A stretch of 11,131 bases of DNA from Bacillota bacterium (lineage in GTDB: Bacteria; Bacillota; Clostridia; UBA1381): NCBI GenBank assembly GCA_021203665.1, contig JAJQAT010000043.1, forward strand, positions 1 through 11,131, written 5' to 3'. Positions within the stretch are counted from its first letter, which is position 1. Each line of letters opens with the position of its first letter. Position numbers and translations under genes: made by a program. Under the pieces are notes generated by a model. The model was not told the origin of the DNA. It did not search any database and was given only the letters and a program-made list of their open reading frames with translations. This document shows, piece by piece, positions 1 through 6,567 of this stretch.

Positions 1-43
1 ATACCTGTATACTATGTTACTACACTGTACACCTTGCGGTCGC

Positions 44-85
44 CCGAATCCCTCCGCCGGTCCCCCTCCCTTTAACAAGGGAGGC
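44..85. repeat. Small palindromic intergenic repeat
   Basis: The core is a perfect 8-bp inverted repeat: CCTCCCTT at 65-72 and AAGGGAGG at 77-84, with loop TAAC. To its left is a second CCCTCC block (50-55) preceded by GAAT. The pattern GAATCCCTCC ... CCTCCCTT-loop-AAGGGAGG resembles, from memory, intergenic repeats scattered in gut Clostridia genomes; only one copy is visible here. It lies 7 bases after the infB stop on the minus strand. No U-run follows the hairpin on that strand, so it is a poor intrinsic terminator for infB. Nothing in 1-91 looks coding. Confidence 0.5.
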
Positions 86-91
86 TATTAT

Positions 92-2569
92 TTATCTTTC
101 TATTTCTTCCATAACAAAGCACTCCAGCGTATCGCCCTCTTTAATATCGTTAAAGCTTTCGATACCGATACCGCACTCGAAGTTTTCGGCAACCTCTTTC
201 GCGTCGTCCTTGAAACGCTTAAGGGAGTTGATTTTGCCCTCGTGGATTATTATGCCGTTGCGCACTACGCGTATTTCGGCATTTCTCTGTATCTTGCCCT
301 GAGTGACATAGCAGCCCGCGATTGTGCCGACATTTGACACCTTAAAGGTCTGGCGCACCTCGGCATAGCCGAGTACGACCTCTTTGTATTCGGGGTCAAG
401 CATACCCTTCATAGCCGCCTCGATTTCCTCGATTGCCTGGTAAATTACTCTGTAAAGTCTTATATCAACCTCGTGCTGTTCCGCCGACGCGAGCGCGCCC
501 GCGTCCGGTCTTACGTTAAAGCCTACGATAATAGCGTTTGACGCGTTCGCGAGCATTACGTCCGACTCATTAATCGCTCCCACACCGCCGTGGATAGCCT
601 TAACTCTGACCTCGTCGTTGGAGAGCTTTTCAAGCGACTGCTTTACAGCCTCCACGCTGCCCTGCACGTCCGCCTTGATGATAACGTCCAGCTCCTTCAT
701 ATTGCCCTCGTCAATCTGACTGAACAGATTGTCAAGAGACACCTTAACCACCTGATTGAACTTGGTTTCCTGCTGTTCCTGCTTTCTCTGCTCGGCAACA
801 TCGCGGGCAAGCTTTTCATTATCAACCACCATAAACGTGTCTCCGCCCGACGGAGCCTCGGAAAGTCCGAGTATCTCAACCGGAGTTGACGGCGCCGCGG
901 TTTTGACGCGTCTGCCCTTATCGTTTATCATGGCGCGGATTCTGCCTACGGATGTTCCCGCGATTACAAAGTCGCCGACCTTAAGCGTGCCGTTCTGCAC
1001 AAGCACCGTCGCGACCGGTCCGCGTCCCTTATCTATCTGAGCCTCGATTACAGTACCGCTCGCCTCTCTGTTCGGGTTCGCCTTAAGCTCCTGCATATCC
1101 GCGACAAGCAATACCATTTCGAGAAGTCCGTCAATATTTATATGCTTCTTCGCGGAAATTTCAACGCAAACGGTGTCGCCGCCCCATTCCTCGGGGACAA
1201 GGTCATATTCGACAAGCATTTGCTTAACCCTGTCCGGATTGGCGCCATCCTTATCTATCTTATTGATTGCGACAACTATTGTTACTCCCGCCGCCTTTGC
1301 GTGGTTAATAGCCTCGATTGTCTGCGGCATAACGCCGTCATCCGCGGCTACGACAAGAATAGCGACGTCCGTCACCTGCGCGCCTCGCGCGCGCATTGTT
1401 GTGAACGCCTCATGACCGGGCGTGTCAAGGAAGGTTATCATTCTGTCGTTAAGCTTGACGCTGTACGCGCCTATATGCTGCGTGATGCCGCCCGCCTCGG
1501 TGTCGATTACGCTTGTATGGCGGATTGCGTCAAGCAAAGAGGTCTTGCCGTGGTCAACGTGACCCATTACCACAACTACCGGCGGACGCGGAACAAGATC
1601 CTCCGGCTTATCCTCATGCTCGGTTTCAAGCATCAGCATATCCTCCTTTGTGAGAACAACCTCCTGCTTTACCTTTATGCCGAAATCATCGCCGATAAGC
1701 TGAGCGGTTTCAAAGTCAATCGACTGATTCTGCGTCGCCATTACTCCGAGCATCATCAGCTTTTTCACAACCTCCGCCGAGGTCTTGCCCATTTTGGACG
1801 CGAACTCGCCTACCGTGATTGTTTCGTGTATCTCTATTTCGGTAATAACCTTTGCCTTTATTTCCTTTTTGGGCTGACGGCTCTTTTCCTTTTCGCGGCG
1901 GTTCTTGCCGCCCTTCTTATTCTTAACCTTTCCGCCCTTTTTATCCATTTTTATGCTGTCGGGAACCATATCCTCGATACGCTCGCGCGTCTCGATTGCG
2001 TCAAGCTCCACAATTGATTGGCGCGTGTCCACATGACGCTTTCTTTCCTCGGTTTTTACGATAAATTCCTCGTCCGTGTCCGTGCGGTCAACCTTGCTTA
2101 GGTCAATCTTTTGTCCCGCCTGCTTCTTTGCGACCTTTTTGTGCTTTTCATGCTTCGGCTTGCCTTCAGCCTTCTTTTCAATCTTTTCGCTATTTTCGCT
2201 CTTTTCGGTCTTGGGCGCGTTTTCCGCCGGCTTTTCCGGTTTTTTCTCGGGCTTTCTTTCGCTCTTTTCCGCCTTTTTCTCCTCCTTGGGCGCGGCTTTA
2301 TCCGTCTTAACCTCCGCTTTCTCAGCTTTTTCCGCTTTTTCGGGTTTTTCGGTATTCTTCACCGCCGCGCGGCGCATTTCAAGGATTTCCTCCTCGGTTA
2401 CGGTATTTGCCTGTGTGTATATGTCGAGAATCAGTCCGAGAGTGTCCTCGTTTACCGCGCTCGACGCGCTCTTAAGCTCGATTCCGTACTCCGCAAGCTT
2501 TGCTATTATGTCCTTATTTGTAATTTTAAGATTTTTTGATATTTCTCCAAGTTTTATAGTTTCTGCCAT
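92..2569 (-). CDS. infB: Translation initiation factor IF-2
   Basis: IF-2 is the GTPase that delivers fMet-tRNA to the 30S subunit and promotes 50S joining. The 825-residue protein has a first IF2_N module (residues 1-53), a very Lys/Glu/Ala/Pro-rich linker (about 70-150), a basic KKGGK stretch (210-230) and a second IF2_N module (about 241-305). The G domain follows with G1 GHVDHGKT (336-343), switch GGITQHIGAY (360-369), G3 DTPGH (382-386), G4 NKID (436-439) and G5 SAK (472-474). The remainder matches IF-2 domains II, III and the fMet-tRNA-binding C-terminus. The ATG at 2569 starts the canonical MAE..KLGEISK N-terminus and is preceded by a modest AAGGG-type ribosome binding site. It is the last visible gene of the rimP operon, 34 bases after ylxQ. 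No rbfA follows inside the window. Confidence 0.98.
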   Translation of the reverse strand: MAETIKLGEISKNLKITNKDIIAKLAEYGIELKSASSAVNEDTLGLILDIYTQANTVTEEEILEMRRAAVKNTEKPEKAEKAEKAEVKTDKAAPKEEKKAEKSERKPEKKPEKPAENAPKTEKSENSEKIEKKAEGKPKHEKHKKVAKKQAGQKIDLSKVDRTDTDEEFIVKTEERKRHVDTRQSIVELDAIETRERIEDMVPDSIKMDKKGGKVKNKKGGKNRREKEKSRQPKKEIKAKVITEIEIHETITVGEFASKMGKTSAEVVKKLMMLGVMATQNQSIDFETAQLIGDDFGIKVKQEVVLTKEDMLMLETEHEDKPEDLVPRPPVVVVMGHVDHGKTSLLDAIRHTSVIDTEAGGITQHIGAYSVKLNDRMITFLDTPGHEAFTTMRARGAQVTDVAILVVAADDGVMPQTIEAINHAKAAGVTIVVAINKIDKDGANPDRVKQMLVEYDLVPEEWGGDTVCVEISAKKHINIDGLLEMVLLVADMQELKANPNREASGTVIEAQIDKGRGPVATVLVQNGTLKVGDFVIAGTSVGRIRAMINDKGRRVKTAAPSTPVEILGLSEAPSGGDTFMVVDNEKLARDVAEQRKQEQQETKFNQVVKVSLDNLFSQIDEGNMKELDVIIKADVQGSVEAVKQSLEKLSNDEVRVKAIHGGVGAINESDVMLANASNAIIVGFNVRPDAGALASAEQHEVDIRLYRVIYQAIEEIEAAMKGMLDPEYKEVVLGYAEVRQTFKVSNVGTIAGCYVTQGKIQRNAEIRVVRNGIIIHEGKINSLKRFKDDAKEVAENFECGIGIESFNDIKEGDTLECFVMEEIER

Positions 2570-2603
2570 ATTCGCATCACCCTTTCTCCATGTCCCAGAG
2601 GGA

Positions 2604-2903
2604 TTAGTTTAATCTATCTAAAATTGCTTTTGCAAAATTGTCGTCATTCACGGAAACCGCCGCGCGGCTGTCCGAGCCTGTAAATTTGCCAAGCTCCGCC
2701 TTTGTTGCGGCCTCAATATATTTCACATTATAAAACCGGCATGAATCGGTTATTGATTTTTTGGTGTTGTCGGGCGCGTCGCTCGCTATTATAACCAAAA
2801 CGGACCTGCCGCTTTTGATTGCCTTAACGCATAAATCCTCGCCCGTGATTACCTTTCCCGCGCGCTTTGCGAGACCTATCATTCCGAGTAGCTTATCCTT
2901 CAA
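2604..2903 (-). CDS. ylxQ: L7Ae-family RNA-binding protein YlxQ
   Basis: This is a 99-residue L7Ae/L30e/S12e/Gadd45-family protein, the usual partner of ylxR in Firmicute nusA-infB operons. Family members bind kink-turn RNA, but the exact cellular role of YlxQ is not settled. The N-terminus LLGMIGLAKRAGKVITGED and the later VLVIIASDAPDNTKK stretch are the typical L7Ae-fold core. I chose the TTG at 2901-2903 because a perfect GGAGG lies 7 bases upstream; the longer in-frame reading to ATG 2948 adds non-family residues and overlaps ylxR by about 49 bases. With the TTG start, the ylxR stop and the ylxQ start overlap as TTGA (2900-2903), an arrangement expected for translational coupling. It ends 34 bases before infB. 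Confidence 0.9.
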   Translation of the reverse strand: MKDKLLGMIGLAKRAGKVITGEDLCVKAIKSGRSVLVIIASDAPDNTKKSITDSCRFYNVKYIEAATKAELGKFTGSDSRAAVSVNDDNFAKAILDRLN

Positions 2904-3154
2904 ATCAATTCCTCCGCCGCTTTGTATATTTCCCTCGGGACGGAGCATTTAAAGTGACGCTCTATCCCTTTCTTTTTCTCCGCCTTTTTTATGCACTCGA
3001 TATTCCTGCATATATACGCGCCTCTGCCGAAAAGCTTTTTTTCCGTATCGAATTTTACCTCTCCGGTCGCGTTGTCGCGAACCAATCTTATAAGCTCATT
3101 CTGCGGATACATTTTTCTGCACGCCACGCACATTCTTTGAGGTATGTGTTTCAT
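2900..3154 (-). CDS. ylxR: YlxR family RNA-binding protein
   Basis: This 84-residue basic protein belongs to the YlxR (DUF448) family, always found near nusA and infB. The B. subtilis member has been linked to RNase P modulation (RnpM); whether that applies here is inference. Visible hallmarks are the N-terminal IPQRMCVACRK, the ELIRLVR strand, the GRGAYIC signature near the middle and a run of Lys residues after it. The ATG at 3154 begins the family-typical MKHIPQR sequence and has GGGAG about 11 bases upstream. A longer GTG start at 3175 adds seven residues but has no ribosome binding site in front of it. Its stop overlaps the TTG start of ylxQ by 4 bases. The gap from nusA is 92 bases, unusually loose for this operon. 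Confidence 0.93.
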   Translation of the reverse strand: MKHIPQRMCVACRKMYPQNELIRLVRDNATGEVKFDTEKKLFGRGAYICRNIECIKKAEKKKGIERHFKCSVPREIYKAAEELI

Positions 3155-3246
3155 AGCCGTTTTTGCTCCCTTCACAAGACTGAATTGCCGCGGACAAATT
3201 CCGAGGCATCCGTGTTTTCGCGCTGTGCGGCGGGACTAAGTACAGC

Positions 3247-4269
3247 CTATTCCGCGCTGATGTCTATCTTCCAGCCGGTAAGCCTTGCCGCAAGGCGCAC
3301 ATTCTGTCCCGATTTGCCTATCGCGAGCGACAGCTGATAATCCGGCACCTTTACGCGCGCGCTCTTTTCCTCCTCGTTTATCTCGGCGGATATAACCTTC
3401 GCCGGACTCAGGCTTGCCGCTATAAATTCGGCGGGGTCCTCGCTCCATTTAACTATGTCTATCTTTTCGTTTCTAAGCTCGTCGCCTATGTTTTGAACTC
3501 TCATGCCCTTGGGACCTATGCACGCGCCCTGCGCGTCCACGTTCGGGTCGTGCGACACAACGGCAATCTTCGTTCTCGAGCCGCCCTCGCGCGCTATGTT
3601 CTTGATTTCAACTATGCCCTCGGCTATTTCCGGCACCTCGCTTTCAAAAAGCTTTTTGACAAGTCCCGGATGTGTTCTGGACACCAATATCTGCGTGCCC
3701 TTTGCCGTGCTTCTTACCTCGCTGACATAGCATTTGAGCATTTGACCTATTTCATAGGTTTCGTTCATCGGCTGTTCCTTTTCTGGGAGCATCGCCTCTA
3801 TCTTGCCGATGTCTATGAACACGTTTCCGCGCTCTATCCTCTCCACCGTGCCGGTCACGATGTCGTTTGTCTTTTCGGTGTACTCGCTGTAAATTATTCC
3901 GCGCTCCGCCTCTCTTATTCTCTGCGTTACAACCTGCTTCGCGGTCATCGCGCTTATTCTGCCGAAATCCTTGGGCGTAACCTCTATGTTTACTATATCG
4001 CCCAATTCATACGCGCCGTTTATCGCTCTCGCGTCGTCAAGAGATATTTCCTCCTGCTCCTCGAACACAAGGTCCACAACCTTCTTTTTCGCGAACACCC
4101 TTACGGTTCCGTTTTCCTTGTCAACGTCAACCTCAACGTTTTGCGCCGAGTTGAAATTCTTTTTATACGCCGCCACAAGCGCCGCCTCGAGCGCGTCCAA
4201 AAGCACGTCGGGACTTATTCCCTTTTCGTCGCATATTTCAGTTAAAACCTCAAACAATCCCTTTTCCAT
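3247..4269 (-). CDS. nusA: Transcription elongation/termination factor NusA
   Basis: NusA binds RNA polymerase and nascent RNA and modulates pausing, intrinsic termination and antitermination. The 340-residue protein has the N-terminal polymerase-binding domain (about 1-128), an S1 domain (about 134-200), KH1 with GPKG at 252-255, and KH2 with GKSG at 318-321 inside the signature IGKSGQNVRLAARLTGWKID. It ends immediately after KH2 and so lacks the C-terminal acidic repeats of enterobacterial NusA, as is usual in Firmicutes; it is slightly shorter than B. subtilis NusA. The ATG at 4269 has GAGGAAG upstream and lies 18 bases after the rimP stop. After the TAG stop the same frame stays open for 24 codons and ends in a TGA that overlaps an upstream GTG of ylxR (see findings). 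Confidence 0.98.
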   Translation of the reverse strand: MEKGLFEVLTEICDEKGISPDVLLDALEAALVAAYKKNFNSAQNVEVDVDKENGTVRVFAKKKVVDLVFEEQEEISLDDARAINGAYELGDIVNIEVTPKDFGRISAMTAKQVVTQRIREAERGIIYSEYTEKTNDIVTGTVERIERGNVFIDIGKIEAMLPEKEQPMNETYEIGQMLKCYVSEVRSTAKGTQILVSRTHPGLVKKLFESEVPEIAEGIVEIKNIAREGGSRTKIAVVSHDPNVDAQGACIGPKGMRVQNIGDELRNEKIDIVKWSEDPAEFIAASLSPAKVISAEINEEEKSARVKVPDYQLSLAIGKSGQNVRLAARLTGWKIDISAE

Positions 4270-4287
4270 TTTTATAAATCTTCCTCT

Positions 4288-4746
4288 CTAAAACTTAAAT
4301 GATAGCCTTATATAAACTGCCTGCTTGACAGGTATTTCCTTGATTTCTCCATCCGTTTCGATAAACGCCGTTTTATCCCTGTAGTCCTTTAATATTCCCG
4401 TAAATTCCTTTGTGCCGTTTTCCGCCTTATAAAGCTTTACGTCAACCTCTCTGCCGAGATAGTACAGAAATTCGCGCTCCTTTGTAAGCTTCCTGTCGGC
4501 TCCGGGCGACGACACCTCGAGAGTATAATTATTCTCGATAAAATCCTCCGCGTCAAGCGGCTCCTCAACCGCCTTTGAGAACGTTTCGCATTCGTCGATA
4601 CCCACTCCGCCCTCTTTGTCTATATAGTAGCAAAGCGAATAGGTATCCTCGTTTTTCTTATACGTCACATCGACGATATAAACATTTTGATTTTCGGCGA
4701 TTTTTTCGCCGATTTCAAGCGCCTTGCGCTCCACATTGTTAGCCAT
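4288..4746 (-). CDS. rimP: Ribosome maturation factor RimP
   Basis: RimP assists maturation of the 30S subunit. The 152-residue length is normal for the family. The N-terminal alpha/beta domain contains VYIVDVTYKKN, GVGIDECETFSKAVEEPLD and the signature LEVSSPGADRKLTKEREF at about residues 77-95. The C-terminal SH3-like part (KLYKAENGTKEFTGILKDY) follows. The ATG at 4746 has a perfect GGAGG (4752-4756) five bases upstream. It is the first gene of the operon, transcribed from the promoter at 4840-4868 through a leader of about 87 bases that contains a palindrome and a strong hairpin. nusA follows 18 bases downstream. Confidence 0.97.
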   Translation of the reverse strand: MANNVERKALEIGEKIAENQNVYIVDVTYKKNEDTYSLCYYIDKEGGVGIDECETFSKAVEEPLDAEDFIENNYTLEVSSPGADRKLTKEREFLYYLGREVDVKLYKAENGTKEFTGILKDYRDKTAFIETDGEIKEIPVKQAVYIRLSFKF

Positions 4747-4786
4747 TTGTACCTCCGCAGCTCAAAAATTTAACTTATATAAACAT

Positions 4787-4812
4787 GAAAGAGTGGGTAA
4801 CCCCACTCTTTC
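4787..4812 (-). promoter_or_regulatory. Strong hairpin in the rimP operon leader
   Basis: GAAAGAGTGGG (4787-4797) and CCCACTCTTTC (4802-4812) form a perfect 11-bp stem with a 4-base loop. It lies in the transcribed leader between the rimP promoter and the rimP ribosome binding site, and downstream of the LCP gene stop at 4890. On the minus strand no immediate U-run follows; the nearest is ATTTTT about 15 bases later. It is therefore not a canonical intrinsic terminator. A GAGTGGG/CCCACTC hairpin upstream of rimP-nusA is, from memory, a recurrent feature in Firmicutes, which suggests a regulatory leader or attenuator. It might also terminate or stabilise the 3' end of the LCP transcript. Confidence 0.65.
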
Positions 4813-4813
4813 T

Positions 4814-4828
4814 GAATATAGTATATTC
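4814..4828. promoter_or_regulatory. 15-bp palindrome at the rimP transcription start
   Basis: GAATATA (4814-4820) and TATATTC (4822-4828) form a perfect inverted repeat around one central base. It sits about 12-26 bases downstream of the -10 box at 4840-4845, that is around +6 to +20 of the predicted transcript. This is a common place for a repressor operator. No specific regulator family can be assigned from the sequence. Confidence 0.35.
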
Positions 4829-4839
4829 CGATTAAAGCC

Positions 4840-4868
4840 ATTATATCATATCTGCTTTTTAATTTCAA
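4840..4868 (-). promoter_or_regulatory. Sigma-A promoter of the rimP-nusA-ylxR-ylxQ-infB operon
   Basis: Read on the minus strand, -35 TTGAAA (4863-4868) and -10 TATAAT (4840-4845) are separated by exactly 17 bases. The bases before the -10 box are TGA, giving an extended -10. The predicted start is near 4833. The promoter begins only about 22 bases after the stop of the LCP gene, so the operon has its own promoter although read-through from LCP is possible. Confidence 0.85.
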
Positions 4869-4889
4869 GTCTTTTTTTGATATTTTTCC

Positions 4890-6293
4890 TTATTCTTCTT
4901 CATATACCTCATCATATCCGCTTTCGCCGTAATCCGAGTAGGATTCTTCGTATGAGCTTTCCTCGCCGCCGTAGGAGGAGTAATCCTCATAACCCGTGTC
5001 CGAGCTTTCGGTGTAATCGTAATCCGAGGAGCCTCCCGAGGAATACGAGGACGAGCCCGACGAATCGCCGGACGAATACGAGCTGTAGGACGACGAGCCG
5101 CCCGATGACGTACCCGACGACGAATAATTCGACGATGAACCGCTTGATGATGAGGAATAGCTCGATGAATCGCTCGAATATGAGCTCGATGATGAGCTTG
5201 AAGACGAGCTTGAAGACGAGCCGCTTGATGACGAGCTTGAATACGTTGACTCGCTTGATGCTTCCTCTGTGCTTGAAGAGGAGCTTGTGTCAAGCTCGTC
5301 CGGATTGTCTATGGTTATATTGTCGGCCGGATAACCGAATACGGTCTGCACCAATTCGCGCGTCGCCTCAAGGTCAACCTCCCACACGTCGGCGCTGTAG
5401 CCGTCCATTATCGCTGTGGACGCGGCGCCCGGAAGCTCGTACGACGCGATATTCTCCGTTGAAAATCCGGATAGATATTTCGAGTATTTTATAACGTCGC
5501 TTATAGTGAAGTTCGTTTTTATCTCGTCGCTTATGGTTTTAAATATCGAGGGTATTTTGAGTATCAGCGAAGCGTTCAGCTTTTGGTCTATAACAGCCTT
5601 TATAAATTCCTGCTGCATTTGTATTCTGTCGCTGTCGCCGTTTGTATATCCCTTGAACACTCCAGTTGAGGGATCGACATTGCCGTGTCTGTAGCGCATG
5701 AGATGCACCGCCTGCTCGCCGTTCAGCTCATATGTTCCGGGCGGGAGATTTATATGCAAATCCTGCGCGGGATCGTCATACACCATTCCGACTCCGTCTC
5801 CGTAAAGGTCGGGAATGGTAAACTCTATGGTGCCGAGCTCGTCTATCACATCCGCCACGGCGTCAAACGAAAAGTCAACATAAAAATTAATGGGTATTCC
5901 GGTTATGCGCGTCACCGCCTCGCAGGTGGCTGTGGGGCCTCCTATTTCGCCGTCGGAGCCGACATAGGCGTGAGCGGCGTTTATCTTCTGGTAACGATTT
6001 CCCACGTATACTCTTGTGTCTCTCGGTATTGACAGTATATTTGCCGCCTTTGTTTCGGTGTCAAAGCTCACAAGCATAATGGCGTCGGTTCTGAGTCCGT
6101 CCGAGTCCACCGCCATAAGCAGCACGTTTATTTTGCCGTCCGAAACCTCTACCGTGGAGGTGTTGTCCACAACCTCCTCGCCGGCAGATCCGGAAAAATC
6201 AATCCCCATACAAACAGCCGCCGCCGCGATAACCACCGCCAGCGATATGCCGAGAACCTGAAAATATCGTTTCACATTAAATTTTATCTTCAC
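4890..6293 (-). CDS. LytR-CpsA-Psr (LCP) family cell-wall ligase with Ser-rich tail
   Basis: LCP enzymes transfer undecaprenyl-phosphate-linked polymers such as teichoic acids or capsule to peptidoglycan outside the membrane. Residues 10-30 form a single signal-anchor membrane helix after a basic start. The LCP domain spans about 52-235: LLMAVDSDGLRTD (58-70), SIPRDTRV (88-95) with the conserved Arg-Asp, YQKINAAHAY (101-110), LMRYRHG (198-204) and the GDSDRIQMQQ motif (219-228). A linker to about 335 follows. Residues 336-467 are a low-complexity tail, first nearly pure Ser, then Ser/Gly/Tyr, then Tyr/Asp/Glu, ending in EEE. Serine is encoded by mixed AGC, TCG, TCT and TCA codons, so the composition seems selected rather than a simple nucleotide repeat. 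The GTG start at 6293 has GGAGGG six bases upstream. Which polymer it ligates cannot be told. Confidence 0.93.
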   Translation of the reverse strand: MKIKFNVKRYFQVLGISLAVVIAAAAVCMGIDFSGSAGEEVVDNTSTVEVSDGKINVLLMAVDSDGLRTDAIMLVSFDTETKAANILSIPRDTRVYVGNRYQKINAAHAYVGSDGEIGGPTATCEAVTRITGIPINFYVDFSFDAVADVIDELGTIEFTIPDLYGDGVGMVYDDPAQDLHINLPPGTYELNGEQAVHLMRYRHGNVDPSTGVFKGYTNGDSDRIQMQQEFIKAVIDQKLNASLILKIPSIFKTISDEIKTNFTISDVIKYSKYLSGFSTENIASYELPGAASTAIMDGYSADVWEVDLEATRELVQTVFGYPADNITIDNPDELDTSSSSSTEEASSESTYSSSSSSGSSSSSSSSSSSSSYSSDSSSYSSSSSGSSSNYSSSGTSSGGSSSYSSYSSGDSSGSSSYSSGGSSDYDYTESSDTGYEDYSSYGGEESSYEESYSDYGESGYDEVYEEE

Positions 6294-6350
6294 AGTTTAC
6301 CCTCCAACATTCATAGGGCTAGGCCCCGTCATAACACCACATATAGAAAT

Positions 6351-6379
6351 ATTATATCATTGAAAATACTCCCCGTCAA
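6351..6379 (-). promoter_or_regulatory. Sigma-A promoter of the LCP gene
   Basis: Read on the minus strand, -35 TTGACG (6374-6379) and -10 TATAAT (6351-6356) are 17 bases apart, with TGA before the -10 box (extended -10). The predicted start is near 6344, giving a leader of about 50 bases that contains a small GGGC/GCCC hairpin (6316-6326) and the GGAGGG ribosome binding site (6300-6305). Confidence 0.85.
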
Positions 6380-6567
6380 CAAAAAAACTTATACTATCTT
6401 GTAAACAGTTTATTACGTTTTTATTACACGCGCGTCAAAATAAGACATTTTTCCCCCTTAAAACCGAGTAAAAACGCGTTTTACCCCGTTCCCGGATAAT
6501 TTTTACCGCCCGGGGATTAATTTTTTATTTTTTGGTTTAAAAAATTAAAAAATTAGGAGTGATATTT
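6380..6567. other. Divergent intergenic region with possible operators
   Basis: This AT-rich stretch separates the LCP promoter from the plus-strand galactokinase-like gene. It holds a direct repeat TTTATTAC at 6409-6416 and 6420-6427 (11-base period, one helical turn) and an imperfect palindrome GTAAAAACGCGTTTTAC at 6468-6484. Competing short CCCGG/CCGGG-type stems occur around 6483-6515. A weak plus-strand promoter could be TTGTAA (6399-6404) and TATTAC (6422-6427) with 17-base spacing, but each box matches only 4 of 6 consensus bases. AGGAG at 6555-6559 is the ribosome binding site of the gene at 6568. Confidence 0.35.

Noticed and set aside
65..84. Intrinsic terminator for infB
   Set aside because: On the infB strand the stem is followed by G-rich sequence, not a U-run. 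It fits a palindromic repeat better.
1142..2017. Long open frame on the plus strand opposite infB (and similar ones at 2076-2612 and 3493-4245)
   Set aside because: They lie fully antisense to clear infB or nusA coding sequence, show no family motifs, and their odd composition (for example Ser/Phe-rich opposite the Lys/Glu linker) follows from the real gene's codon pattern.
2604..2948. Longer ylxQ starting at ATG 2948
   Set aside because: The extra residues are outside the L7Ae fold and overlap ylxR heavily. The TTG at 2903 has an ideal ribosome binding site and a TTGA stop-start overlap.
4724..5494. Plus- and minus-strand alternative frames across the LCP tail, rich in Arg, Asn, Gln or Ser
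   Set aside because: Low-complexity DNA of the Ser tail opens all frames. None has a ribosome binding site, and the LCP frame has domain support and a correct start.
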